A stretch of 64,000 nt of DNA, taken from the NCBI GenBank assembly GCA_026415195.1, contig JAOAHO010000003.1, positions 1 through 64,000 of the forward strand, read 5' to 3'. Both the position numbers and the translations under genes were made by a program. A model generated the notes under the pieces. That model did not search any database. It saw only the letters and a program-made list of their open reading frames with translations, and was not told the DNA's origin. Below are positions 8,916 to 17,952 of the stretch, piece by piece. This DNA is from Bacteroidia bacterium. Lineage in GTDB: Bacteria; Bacteroidota; Bacteroidia; B-17B0; Aurantibacillaceae. The stretch's first letter is position 1, and each line of letters starts with the position of its first letter.

Positions 8916-9335
8916 TTAAAAACATTCCAGTTCTGAAAAGAAAAATGCCGATTCGATTTTGGCATTTTCATCACTGTCGGAACCGTGGATGGCATTTTCA
9001 CCGATGGATTTGGCAAAAAGTTTGCGGATAGTGCCTTCTTCGGCTTTGGCGGGGTCGGTGGCACCAATCAGTTTACGAAAATCGGCCACGGCATTTTCTT
9101 TTTGCAAAATGGCCGCCACGATGGGGCCGCTGCTCATATAATCTATCAGTTCTCCGAAGAAAGGCCGTTCTTTATGAACGGCATAAAAAGCTGCGGCTTT
9201 TTCTTTGCTCAGGCGGGTATATTTCATGGCCACAATTCTAAATCCCGCTTTATTGATCATATTCAAAATGGGCCCGATATTATTATCGCGAACGGCATCA
9301 GGCTTAATCATGGTGAAAGTAATGTTTCCTTGCAT
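8916..9335 (-). CDS. ndk: Nucleoside diphosphate kinase
   Basis: 139 residues from the ATG at 9335, starting [15 protein letters not shown]. The frame stays open to 9404, but the added 23 residues are not family-like, and a TACCTTTG -7 element at 9357-9350 lies between the two starts, which favours the shorter protein. The active-site histidine is in [12 protein letters not shown] and is followed by the usual EIxFFF-like end ([10 protein letters not shown]). Length and motifs are those of a normal bacterial enzyme that transfers the gamma phosphate between nucleotides in the cytoplasm. gap follows on the same strand. Confidence 0.95.
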   Translation of the reverse strand: MQGNITFTMIKPDAVRDNNIGPILNMINKAGFRIVAMKYTRLSKEKAAAFYAVHKERPFFGELIDYMSSGPIVAAILQKENAVADFRKLIGATDPAKAEEGTIRKLFAKSIGENAIHGSDSDENAKIESAFFFSELECF

Positions 9336-9349
9336 AATTTTTGGGTGTG

Positions 9350-9357
9350 CAAAGGTA
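9350..9357 (-). promoter_or_regulatory. -7 element of ndk
   Basis: The minus strand reads TACCTTTG (consensus TAnnTTTG), which would start transcription about 8 bases before the ATG at 9335. No clear TTG is present at -33. It helps decide the ndk start. Confidence 0.45.
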
Positions 9358-9486
9358 ATATTTTTTGGGAAAAGGGCGTTAACAGAATGTTTTTGAATTT
9401 TCAAATATTGAAACTAACCAAATTTGAAACTTCTATCAATTATAGCAGGGTTTCGTGAAAAACAATATTAAAATCATAAAATTCTT

Positions 9487-10857
9487 TTAATCATAATCAA
9501 ATGAACTCCTTATACCGAAGGTTATAAGTCTGAAATTTGGGCCTTTGTTCTTTAAAAACATTCCGTTCAGGCTATATTCACTGAAAAAATGGAAATCCCG
9601 GTAACCGATGGAGGCATGTAACTTAAACTGTAACGGATTTAAATTAAAGTTATCTTTCCTGATCATTTCAATTTCATAATTGTTTTTTACAAGAAAAAGT
9701 TTTTGACTTGAACCTATCATCCATGCAACAAGAGCACCAGAGATGAATGAAAATCTGTTTTTTTCTCCAAACCGAAATTCAAACATAAACGGAAAATGAA
9801 TATTGAAGTTTCTCAGCGCACTGCTTTTATAAGATGCAGCATTGACAGTATCAAGATATCCATGAAAATAGGAGGTATCGGCGTTCAGGATAGCATTTTT
9901 TTGCAATCTGAATATCCTCCATTCCACTCCAATACCCGAAAAAAGTGTAATCTTATTAGAATAAATGCGAAAATTTTGCTGATACGGATTCAGTTGTATG
10001 TTTAAAGAATTGGAATAGTTTTGTTCAAAAAAGCGGTATTTACCCACCATTCCAAAAGAATTATTTTCATTCAACACAGAATTTATTCCCAAAGAAACGC
10101 CCTGCCATCCGTAATATTTCTTGCGTTTTTTTGAATTTAACTTTTCTGGAAATGGATGTTCTCCGTAAGTGAAATTTTTTGTTTTTAAAGAGTCGTTTGT
10201 CAGATTTCCAGACTCGTTATTTCTGTTTATCTTGGAAAAATTATACGATTGCACTTTGAATAAAGCAGGATTTCCAAAAATTTTGACGCTTGAAAAATCT
10301 CTGGATGTGCCTTCCACGGCATAATCGGAATTAAGTTTGAGTTTGGAATAATCTTCCGATTCAAAATAAATCTCTTTCGCATTCATTCCGCTCAAATCAG
10401 CGTTGGAAAAATCATTGCTGTTAAGTATGACCTTGTCGGATTTTCCTTTAATATTTAAATGTGCATAATCGTTTGAGCAAATATTCAGTTTTTTACATTT
10501 CAGTGTAACCTCAATATGTGCATAATCCATGGCATTAATGTTGATGCTATCGCTCTCTAAAGCTCCTTGAACCAAAATTTTTGCATAGTTATTAGCTTGC
10601 AATGCCTGAACCTTACTTAATGGCAACCTGAGTGTAATTTTCCCCCCTTTTTTTAATTCCAAAACACCGTTCTCAAAATGATAATCGGTGATATTTCCTG
10701 AGATAGTAGTCAAAGATTCAAAAGAATCCATGACTTCCAGAATAATATTTTTATTTGCGTTGATTTGCCTTACCTCACCGCTTAAAGTAAATGTAGTGGT
10801 TTGTGAAGCAGCGATTTTCGCTGAGAGTAGGGAAATGACAAGTACTAATTTTTTCAT
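9487..10857 (-). CDS. GIN-domain (DUF2807-like) surface protein with C-terminal barrel-like region
   Basis: 456 residues with a signal peptide (MKKLVLVISLLSAKIAASQ). Residues ~25-225 show the repeating pattern of the head GIN domain: xxDYAHIEV, SNDYAHLNIKG, SNDFSNADLSG, SEDYSKLKLNS, a beta-helix of short Asp/Asn-Tyr/Phe turns. Residues ~250-456 alternate hydrophobic and polar residues with aromatic belts and end with a hydrophobic strand (LITFGIRSSFDYD), as in small outer-membrane barrels. It is the last gene after the ECF sigma and its membrane partner (61-bp gap), so it is likely a target of that system. The exact function is unknown; adhesion or envelope sensing are possible. Confidence 0.7.
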   Translation of the reverse strand: MKKLVLVISLLSAKIAASQTTTFTLSGEVRQINANKNIILEVMDSFESLTTISGNITDYHFENGVLELKKGGKITLRLPLSKVQALQANNYAKILVQGALESDSININAMDYAHIEVTLKCKKLNICSNDYAHLNIKGKSDKVILNSNDFSNADLSGMNAKEIYFESEDYSKLKLNSDYAVEGTSRDFSSVKIFGNPALFKVQSYNFSKINRNNESGNLTNDSLKTKNFTYGEHPFPEKLNSKKRKKYYGWQGVSLGINSVLNENNSFGMVGKYRFFEQNYSNSLNIQLNPYQQNFRIYSNKITLFSGIGVEWRIFRLQKNAILNADTSYFHGYLDTVNAASYKSSALRNFNIHFPFMFEFRFGEKNRFSFISGALVAWMIGSSQKLFLVKNNYEIEMIRKDNFNLNPLQFKLHASIGYRDFHFFSEYSLNGMFLKNKGPNFRLITFGIRSSFDYD

Positions 10858-10918
10858 AATATTTTTTTGCGATTAGACGAACTTGGATACTTTTTTGTTA
10901 CAGATATATTTAAAAATT

Positions 10919-11863
10919 TTATTCTTCACGGAAACTTGCGAAAAATACGGGCTTAGGAATTTTAATTTTTTCCATTTCCGATTTCATTTTTTCTAACAGT
11001 CCGACGTTATGCATAATTTGTGAAGTAACAGATGTGTCTGTATCCGCTTCAACGGGTACACTTTCAATAGAATGATAGGTTATCACCTGTGGGTCTTCCA
11101 TTGAAATTTTTGTTTCAGAAGTGAAGTTATTTTTTACTGCTTCTTCTTTTGAAGCAATGCTGTTTGGTTCACTTGCAGTAAGTTCAAAAGAATTTTCAAT
11201 ACGCTCAACTTCAGGTTGATGCGGACTCTGAGTTAACGGGCTCTGAGCAGAGTTTATGATTTTTGATTTTTTCTTATGAGCTGTTTTTTGATTTTGCTGA
11301 ACTACATCATGGGGTGTTTGGATAATAGGATTGTTCGTAAATGATGGTAAAGATTTCACACCATTTGACTTATTGGCAACAGTAGTTTTTTGTGTGTTCC
11401 TGAATATATTATCATTTAATCGGATAAACAGGTATCCCAAAAACAGAATGCCTGCCAAAACGGCCGCCCATCTGATTAACGGGAAAATGAAAATTTCATC
11501 TTTTTTCTTCAATCTTTGCTTGTGGGGAAATAAAACAGATTTATCGGGAATTAACCTGGCCTGTTTGAATAATTTTATTTCCTTTTCAAGAATTTTATCG
11601 TTTTCAGCCAACGCCTTTATTAAATTTTCTTCAACCCGGCTTAAATTTCCCTCCACGAAGTTTATCAGCTTTATTTCATTCGGTTTTTTTAAAGATTTTT
11701 TATTCTTAAATATCTCGTTTATTTCAGGCAGACTAAATTCATTTTCCAGGTATTCCGGATGTAGGGCAAGGAACTGCATGAGTTCCACGGAATCCGCTTC
11801 ATTTAGCATACCCAGATGATACTGTTGCAAGTAAACGTGAATATTTTTTTTGTTAATTCTCAT
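10919..11863 (-). CDS. Single-pass membrane protein, probable anti-sigma factor
   Basis: 314 residues. The N-terminal ~125 residues are cytoplasmic in character (LNEADSVELMQFLALHPEY; acidic and helical), then one membrane helix (IRWAAVLAGILFLGYLFIRL, ~130-150) and a polar, Ser/Gln/Lys-rich periplasmic tail. The ATG overlaps the stop of the upstream ECF sigma gene by 4 bp. This size, topology and coupling fit a Bacteroidota anti-sigma factor that holds the sigma at the membrane. I see no clear zinc-binding ZAS motif, so assignment rests on context. The periplasmic tail could sense envelope state or contact the GIN protein encoded next. Confidence 0.65.
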   Translation of the reverse strand: MRINKKNIHVYLQQYHLGMLNEADSVELMQFLALHPEYLENEFSLPEINEIFKNKKSLKKPNEIKLINFVEGNLSRVEENLIKALAENDKILEKEIKLFKQARLIPDKSVLFPHKQRLKKKDEIFIFPLIRWAAVLAGILFLGYLFIRLNDNIFRNTQKTTVANKSNGVKSLPSFTNNPIIQTPHDVVQQNQKTAHKKKSKIINSAQSPLTQSPHQPEVERIENSFELTASEPNSIASKEEAVKNNFTSETKISMEDPQVITYHSIESVPVEADTDTSVTSQIMHNVGLLEKMKSEMEKIKIPKPVFFASFREE

Positions 11864-12357
11864 ATCAGGTTTTCCATTTTTCCTATCATTTCCCGCATCT
11901 TCATCCTTGCCCTGAAGATGTACACTCTCACTTGTTCAACGCTCAGGCCGGTAATTTGGGCAATTTCATCATAGGCATATCCTTCATAATCCCTTAGCAG
12001 CAACACCGATTGTTGCGCGTGGGGTAATTTTTCAAGTAATGAAAATAAAACCTCTTTGATGTTTTTCTTACCATGAATTTGTATATAATTTTCCTGTATG
12101 TCGGATTCTTTTTCTATTTCTATTTGTATAAGCTTGTTTTTTCTTCTAAGTAAATCGATGGCAGTATGATGGCAGGCGGTGAAAAGATAAGACTTGGCTT
12201 TGACAAACGAAACTTCATCATGCTTTTTCCACATTTTTTCAAAGCAATCCTGCACCACGTCTTCCGCATCTTGTTCCAATTTTACCAGACTTAAAGCAAA
12301 GCGATACAGCCCGTCGCTGTAAAGGTCAACGCATTGGTTATATTCGGATATGGTCAC
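11860..12357 (-). CDS. ECF-type RNA polymerase sigma factor
   Basis: 165 residues starting at GTG (12357); no ATG is available upstream. Region 2 is at ~15-80 (SLVKLEQDAEDVVQDCFEKMWKK, then SYLFTACHHTAIDLLRRKN) and region 4 at ~105-160 (LPHAQQSVLLLRDYEGYAYDEIA, then GLSVEQVRVYIFRARMKM). It is a standard sigma-70 ECF protein. It overlaps the downstream membrane gene by ATGA and is followed by the GIN/barrel gene, making a three-gene regulatory operon. The signal is not known. Confidence 0.93.
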   Translation of the reverse strand: MTISEYNQCVDLYSDGLYRFALSLVKLEQDAEDVVQDCFEKMWKKHDEVSFVKAKSYLFTACHHTAIDLLRRKNKLIQIEIEKESDIQENYIQIHGKKNIKEVLFSLLEKLPHAQQSVLLLRDYEGYAYDEIAQITGLSVEQVRVYIFRARMKMREMIGKMENLI

Positions 12358-12409
12358 GCCTTTCGAGGTAAGACGAATTTATTCCAAAAAAGTTACAATA
12401 TCCTAATAT

Positions 12410-14491
12410 TTATTCCTGAATGAGTTTTTTTACAATTGATTTTCCGTTTTTTAGGGTTATTTTGGAAAAAATAATGCCTTTTGAAGTATTGATTTGAGGA
12501 TAAACTACATATTCATTTTCATAAATTTTCTGAGTAACGTTAGAAATTTTTTGTCCCAATAGGTTAACTAATTCAATGCTTTGGATTTCATAGCTTGAAA
12601 TTAAGCGGAAGCATTCTTTAAAAGGATTGGGATAAACACTCAAAAGATTAGCTGGTGAAAATTCATCCCAACCAACCACTTCGGACTTGTTCCAGATTTT
12701 GATTGTTGCGGAGTTCCAAACGGTTCTTTTTCTGAGATCTGTGTCTGACTCTTCCACAAAAGCCACCAAATAGGTGTTTTCCGCATTATTCATGAAAGCA
12801 TAAGATGGCTTTGGGGGCAAGGTATAACTGATGGCCATGGTATAAGTTTGCCCAAGTGAAGTGCCGTTGCCAGGAATGATGCCTGTTTGCCCTGCCCATG
12901 GGGTAATGTTTTTCCGAAAAACATGCATGTGCTTGTATTGCCAGGCATTAAGGATGTAAGCATTATTTAACGGATCGTAATAACCTTTCTGAAACCAGGG
13001 AGATGAAGGTACTGTATAAAAACTGCTCCATTGGTTAAACCCGTTTGCGGAAGTATCGGCAAGCGTACCGCTGACATGGTTTTCTTTAAGAAAAACGTGA
13101 ATTCTGAAATCACCCTGCAGGGCTGCAGAACAAGAGACATTCACCACCGCTTGTGCGACCCGCGATGCCGAGTCGTAAGTCAGATTTGTAAAAAACACCC
13201 TAACGGGAGAGATGGATGTTTGATTGGCACTGATGGTGCAAAATTGGAATGAAGGAAAATAAAAACGCTGTGGTTGAAATTGATAATTTCTGTTCATCAG
13301 GATTTGTGAATTTTTCATTTGATATGCGTTATGCCATTGGGTGCTGCCTATACTTTCAAGGGAATCGCCGATGTGCATGCATAGAGGGATGACGGATGAC
13401 GAGGTACAACTCAGTATGGATTGCATGATACCCGGGCTGTTTTTATGTTTGGCTCCCATGGAAATTTCAAGCAGAGATGTACGGTTATGATTTTGAACCG
13501 GCACATAAATGATTGTAGTAAGGGTATCATTTGACGGATTGAGGTCGGGGCTTTGGTTTAATGAAAGTATCCACGCTTTCAAGGTATAAGTGCCGGGAGC
13601 ATTGAACTGGACGGGCGTAGAGAAAGCAAATACACGTTCGGTATCAAAATAAACCGGTATGGAAGGAACAAAAGTTTGAAAAACAGGTGTGGAATTGTTT
13701 ATGCGATAGGCCAGCGATATGGTGTTCAGAGGGGCAGCGGAATAATTGGTAAGCACAACCCTGACGGTGTCGGGACTACCCTGGTTAAGACACCGGTTGG
13801 ATGCATAATAAGTTATGCCAGCATCTCTGGCAAATGAAATCCCTTCGGTTTTGAAATCATCGAAATGGATTTGAAATCGGTTTTTGGCCTGATGCCTTAT
13901 GGCAAATCTGAAACCGATTAGGAAAAAAGATGAAACATCAAGCGATCTTTTTATCCAAAAAGGATACTCCCCACCTCCCTGAGTGTTATTGTCGGGAAGC
14001 GAAAATGCAGGAGTATAGGATGAAGTGATATCAGTGGGGTTGTTAACGGTAAGTGTTGAGGGCAGCAGGTAAACGGAATATCCGTCGCGGTAATTCGGAT
14101 CCGGGGAGCGTGCCATCCAGCTGAATACGCTGTTAGGATTGTTCACCGTAATTGAAGGGGATATGATCCATCGGTCAACAGAGAATTTTGTAGAGTCGAT
14201 CCAACTGGTTCCCACCAGAAAGGTATCATTTTCCACGGGGTCGTAGTAAACTGCAAATCGTGCGTTTTTCATCAACGGATCGTGAAAGGGCATATTGGGG
14301 TTGATGGCTGGGCCGGCTGCATTAGCCCAACCGTCGCCAAACATTTTCCAGGTAATGAAAGGTAAAGTATGCGAGGAGATGCTGTTTGGTGTAGTATATG
14401 TAGTTAAAGTGTAGTTGGTCCAGGACTCGTCAAAAAAAACCTGTGATCTTACAAAAGATAAGATAAAAAAACAAATTAGTAAGCGCGACAT
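12410..14491 (-). CDS. T9SS type A cargo with choice-of-anchor-J-like domain
   Basis: 693 residues with a signal peptide (MSRLLICFFILSFVRSQ). Residues ~20-215 resemble the jelly-roll choice-of-anchor J domain: DRWIISPSITVNNPNSVFSW, RDGYSVYLLPSTL, and RFQIHFDDFKTEG. An Ig-like section (AGITYYASNRCLNQGSPDTVRVVLTNY) follows, then a region like Omp28-type cargo. The last ~80 residues (LLSVYPNPFKECFRLI to KKLIQE) are a T9SS type A sorting domain. The gene starts 2 bp after the AsmA stop, so it is probably in the same transcript. Function beyond a secreted or surface role is unknown. Confidence 0.83.
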   Translation of the reverse strand: MSRLLICFFILSFVRSQVFFDESWTNYTLTTYTTPNSISSHTLPFITWKMFGDGWANAAGPAINPNMPFHDPLMKNARFAVYYDPVENDTFLVGTSWIDSTKFSVDRWIISPSITVNNPNSVFSWMARSPDPNYRDGYSVYLLPSTLTVNNPTDITSSYTPAFSLPDNNTQGGGEYPFWIKRSLDVSSFFLIGFRFAIRHQAKNRFQIHFDDFKTEGISFARDAGITYYASNRCLNQGSPDTVRVVLTNYSAAPLNTISLAYRINNSTPVFQTFVPSIPVYFDTERVFAFSTPVQFNAPGTYTLKAWILSLNQSPDLNPSNDTLTTIIYVPVQNHNRTSLLEISMGAKHKNSPGIMQSILSCTSSSVIPLCMHIGDSLESIGSTQWHNAYQMKNSQILMNRNYQFQPQRFYFPSFQFCTISANQTSISPVRVFFTNLTYDSASRVAQAVVNVSCSAALQGDFRIHVFLKENHVSGTLADTSANGFNQWSSFYTVPSSPWFQKGYYDPLNNAYILNAWQYKHMHVFRKNITPWAGQTGIIPGNGTSLGQTYTMAISYTLPPKPSYAFMNNAENTYLVAFVEESDTDLRKRTVWNSATIKIWNKSEVVGWDEFSPANLLSVYPNPFKECFRLISSYEIQSIELVNLLGQKISNVTQKIYENEYVVYPQINTSKGIIFSKITLKNGKSIVKKLIQE

Positions 14492-14493
14492 AT

Positions 14494-17298
14494 TTATTTT
14501 TTGGCTTCTTCTGCTTTTGCCTGAGCTTTCGCGCGGGCCTCTTCCATGATCTTATTGCATTTGGCTTCGGTTTCGTCGTTCAGCTTTTTGCATTGTTCAT
14601 CCACTTTCTTTTTGGCAGTTTCTGCCGCTTTTTTGGCAGCCATTTTTTCCAACGGATTTTTGGCTTCTTCCACCAGTTTGTCGGCAGCGGCATATCCTTC
14701 CTGACGGATTTTTTCAATTTGGGCAGCAGTCTCGGCACGAAGTTTGTCCACTTGTGCCTGAGCTTCGTTCAGAATTTTCTGGGCTTCTTCAGCGGCTTTA
14801 TCCACAGCAGCATTGTAAGCCTGAGTGGTTACCGTCGAAACAGCGCTTTGGGCACTTTCTTTCAATCCTGTTTTTACGGTGGGATTGGTTACGGTGCCGC
14901 CAAAAAGTACATTCACATTAATTTTTTCGCCCAACTGAACATTGGTTCCGGCTGCAGCATTCGCTTTGTTCAACAGACCTGCAAGGGCCTGATTGGCCTG
15001 GTTGCCCAGCATACTGCGTGGAATTTCCATGTTCCATTTGTAGTCAATGGTCTGATCCAAACCCGTGCTTCCGGTAATCTCCACAGGAATCTGATTAATC
15101 TTGGTTTTGAATGGATCAAAGTATATTCTGCCATCTTTGATCTGATACGTAAGATTGAGGTCCGAAACTTTAGTTTCTTTCAATTGATCCATTTTCAATG
15201 CTTCACCCAGTTTAACCAAGGCCGGCAATCCGCCAACGGTGATTTCTTTAGTTCTCAGAGTTCCCTTTGCATTAACTGATTTTAGATCCGGTTCCATTTT
15301 CTCGTTCAACAAAACGTTAAAATTTTCAAGCGTTGTGCTGAAGAATCCTTTGGCATACTTGGCAGCCGGGGCCAGTTGTTGCATGGTGTTGAAAGTGATG
15401 AATGCTTTTTGGATATCAAAATGATCAATGTTCAGGTTCAATCCGGTTTTGGCGGTTTTGCTGTTGGGGGTTTCGTAAAATCCGCTTAATCCCAAAGTGC
15501 CGTCGAGCATGTTCATTTTGAGGTTTTGAAGAATGGCTTTTTTATCTCGGACGATAATGGTGCCCACGATGTTCGAAATTTCCATGTTTTGAAAAATTAC
15601 TTTATTCAGCTTAGAGTCCAGGACAAAATCTATGTTACCCGGTACTTCAGCCACGGCGGTGGAGGTGGAGGCAGCAGTGGAAGCTGAAGTTGAGGTGGAA
15701 GAGGGGGTTGCCGATGTAGAAGAAGAACTTCCCATAAGTTCATTCAGGTCGAGGTAGTCGGAGTTGAATGTAAACTTACCTTTAAGGGCTTCATTGCGGA
15801 ACAAATAGCCCATAAAATTGTCGATGCGTCCGGCCATATGTATATCCGATTTACCAAGATTTCCGTCAAATTTTTTCAGCTCCACAAAAGCATGGGAAAA
15901 TTGAAGGTTCAGCGTTTGAATGGAGATGGGATAAGCCACTGCTGTGGTGGTGTATTTCATGTTTTCGATGTTCAACATGCCGTCGGCCTGAAATTTGTCG
16001 TATTGGTTTTTATCAATATAACTCATGCGCCCGTCCACTGCGATATTCGAAGAAATAATGCCGTTCAGTTCGTCGGTCTTGTCGAGTGGAATAAATTCTT
16101 TCACTGAACTTAAATCAATTTTGCCGATCACTTTGGCAAAGAAGTTCGGATCGGAAACCGGAGTTGATACTTTTGCCACCAGGTCAATAGGATTTTGTGC
16201 CATTTCAAGGTGGAGTTTGTTCAGGTTGATGAGCGTATTGTCGGGTTTGCCGTCTTTATTCGAAACGGCAAGGTCCAATTGGATATTGTTTACTGATTTA
16301 GGCAATGACGGATATTTGAACATGGCATCTTCCACTTTCAGGTTGAGGCCAAAAGCGGGATATTGATTGCCCAGGTAAGTTCCTTTCGCAAAGGCATCGA
16401 AAGCAATTTTACCTTTGGCCTGAAGGTTTTTAAAGTCGTGCGTATAGATGGCAGGGATGAGCGATAGAATGGTTTTGAAATCTGCTTTGAGCAAGGAAAG
16501 CTTGATGTCCATATTAATGGCGGAGTCGGGCATGGCCACAAAGCCGTCCCATTTGAGCCCCAGGTCGTTGATGTAGAATTCGTTTTCTTTAAAAGTAAAC
16601 TTCATGGCTTTCATGTCGGCATCCAGGTCGGATTTAAAATTCAACGAGGCCTTCGTCAGGTAGTTTACGCCGGACATTTTAAAGCTGGTTTGGGCAATTT
16701 GGAGCAGGATATTAAGCAGAAAATTGTCTTGAGTAAAATCGCCCTTGAGGTTAAAATTCAGGGTGTCGAGCAGGCCGTGCATTTTCGAGGCGCGGTCGTC
16801 ATAGGAAATGCGGGCATTTTCAATCTGCAATGATTTCAGGGAGAGTTTGAAGGGCGTTTCTTCTTTCTTTTCTTCCGGTTTTTCGGGAACGGTATCGACT
16901 GAGGGTTTGGCGATGTCCCAATTGGCTTTGCTGTTTTCCAGCACTATGGCATTGATTTTGGGATTACCCACGTAAATTTCGTTTATTTGGTAAGGTCCCC
17001 CGCTGATGAGCGATTTAATGTTAAGATCCAACTTGATTTTTCCAATGTTGGCCAAGGTGTCTTTTTCGAATTCATTTACGCCGGCCACGGTGATGTTTTC
17101 AATTTCAAAGCGGAAATCAGGGAAGGAAGAGATAATGGAAAGGTCGAATTCCCCGAAATCCACTTTGGCATTAAGGTTTTCGTTGGTTTTTTCTTTCACC
17201 AGGGCAATAATTTTGCCTTTAAAAAGAAAGGGTGCTGCAATCAAAAAAGCGACCAGCACCAACAGAAAAATAAAAAAGTATTTGATTATTTTTTTCAT
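14494..17298 (-). CDS. AsmA-family envelope protein with C-terminal coiled coil
   Basis: 934 residues. One N-terminal membrane helix (~6-25) is followed by an AsmA N-terminal-type region (FKGKIIALVKEKTNENLNAKVDFGEFDL) and long beta-rich repeats as in AsmA/TamB/VPS13-like lipid-bridge proteins. A Ser/Thr/Ala-rich linker sits at ~520-550. An AsmA-like C-terminal region is at ~560-800. The last ~100 residues are an Ala/Glu/Lys heptad coil (EEAQKILNEAQAQVDKLRAE), not part of the core family. The family is linked to phospholipid transport and outer-membrane assembly; a role here is inferred. It is followed after 2 bp by a T9SS cargo gene. Confidence 0.85.
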   Translation of the reverse strand: MKKIIKYFFIFLLVLVAFLIAAPFLFKGKIIALVKEKTNENLNAKVDFGEFDLSIISSFPDFRFEIENITVAGVNEFEKDTLANIGKIKLDLNIKSLISGGPYQINEIYVGNPKINAIVLENSKANWDIAKPSVDTVPEKPEEKKEETPFKLSLKSLQIENARISYDDRASKMHGLLDTLNFNLKGDFTQDNFLLNILLQIAQTSFKMSGVNYLTKASLNFKSDLDADMKAMKFTFKENEFYINDLGLKWDGFVAMPDSAINMDIKLSLLKADFKTILSLIPAIYTHDFKNLQAKGKIAFDAFAKGTYLGNQYPAFGLNLKVEDAMFKYPSLPKSVNNIQLDLAVSNKDGKPDNTLINLNKLHLEMAQNPIDLVAKVSTPVSDPNFFAKVIGKIDLSSVKEFIPLDKTDELNGIISSNIAVDGRMSYIDKNQYDKFQADGMLNIENMKYTTTAVAYPISIQTLNLQFSHAFVELKKFDGNLGKSDIHMAGRIDNFMGYLFRNEALKGKFTFNSDYLDLNELMGSSSSTSATPSSTSTSASTAASTSTAVAEVPGNIDFVLDSKLNKVIFQNMEISNIVGTIIVRDKKAILQNLKMNMLDGTLGLSGFYETPNSKTAKTGLNLNIDHFDIQKAFITFNTMQQLAPAAKYAKGFFSTTLENFNVLLNEKMEPDLKSVNAKGTLRTKEITVGGLPALVKLGEALKMDQLKETKVSDLNLTYQIKDGRIYFDPFKTKINQIPVEITGSTGLDQTIDYKWNMEIPRSMLGNQANQALAGLLNKANAAAGTNVQLGEKINVNVLFGGTVTNPTVKTGLKESAQSAVSTVTTQAYNAAVDKAAEEAQKILNEAQAQVDKLRAETAAQIEKIRQEGYAAADKLVEEAKNPLEKMAAKKAAETAKKKVDEQCKKLNDETEAKCNKIMEEARAKAQAKAEEAKK

Positions 17299-17312
17299 AT
17301 TATTTACTTTAG

Positions 17313-17320
17313 CAAAAGTA
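17313..17320 (-). promoter_or_regulatory. Possible -7 element of the AsmA gene
   Basis: The minus strand reads TACTTTTG (TAnnTTTG) 15 bases before the ATG at 17298. No clear -33 TTG accompanies it. Confidence 0.35.
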
Positions 17321-17550
17321 TAGATTTTTAGTTACTTACTGTTTAGACGAATATAAGTTAAAATTTAATAATATGAGTTCGTTGCATAACTCATAAAACC
17401 GACAAAAGGTCATTTAATTTATAAGTACATATTGCAGGAAAATAAAATGTCTTATTCCTAAAGTTCAAATAATGACAAGGCTTTTAAATAATTAATTCAT
17501 TAAAAAGTATTTATAAAAAATATTTATAATTTTTTCATAAACTACTCGAT

Positions 17551-17892
17551 TCAATAGTTTTGTAACGGTCCCATGTTATATGTATATTGCGGATTGGACG
17601 TTGTAAAAACCGTGTTACCTCTGATGGATGAAACCGTCAAAAATTCGTATTTTCCGGCATTATTAATGGCTGTAATATCTCCGAAGGATGAGGTATTGGT
17701 GGTGTTGATGCTGACTCCTTGCATTTGAATGAGCAACACCTTATCCCCGACATTAAAACCTGATGCGGAATTAACGTAAATTCCTCTCCCGCATATATTG
17801 GTAACCGTGGCATAAGCATTTACGGTGCCTCTTATTGTTTGGCTGTGCAAAATGTTAACAAAAAGGATTAATATAATTAACCTGAATTTCAC
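17551..17892 (-). pseudogene. N-terminal fragment of a large T9SS-type surface protein
   Basis: About 113 residues from GTG at 17892 (a TTG at 17907 overlaps a TAATTTTG -7 element). A signal peptide (VKFRLIILILFVNILHSQ) is followed by GIYVNSASGFNVGDKVLLIQ and NAGKYEFLTVSSIRGNTV. In my experience these segments open very large (often over 1000 residues) Bacteroidota surface proteins with Ig repeats and type B sorting ends. Here the frame stops at GPLQNY and no continuation is seen in any frame before the AsmA gene, so it is probably a remnant. A small secreted protein using only this domain remains possible. Confidence 0.55.
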
Positions 17893-17952
17893 AAATGTTA
17901 AAATCAAAATTAAAATAACCTTAGATGGTAATTTTTGACCTAAATCAAAAAG

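Noticed and set aside
9336-9404. Extended N-terminus of ndk
   Set aside because: A promoter -7 element lies inside it and the family begins at MQGNITF.
14593-15279. 228-residue open frame on the plus strand
   Set aside because: Mirror of the AsmA coiled-coil region; its Phe-rich composition is an effect of the Lys/Glu-rich codons on the other strand.
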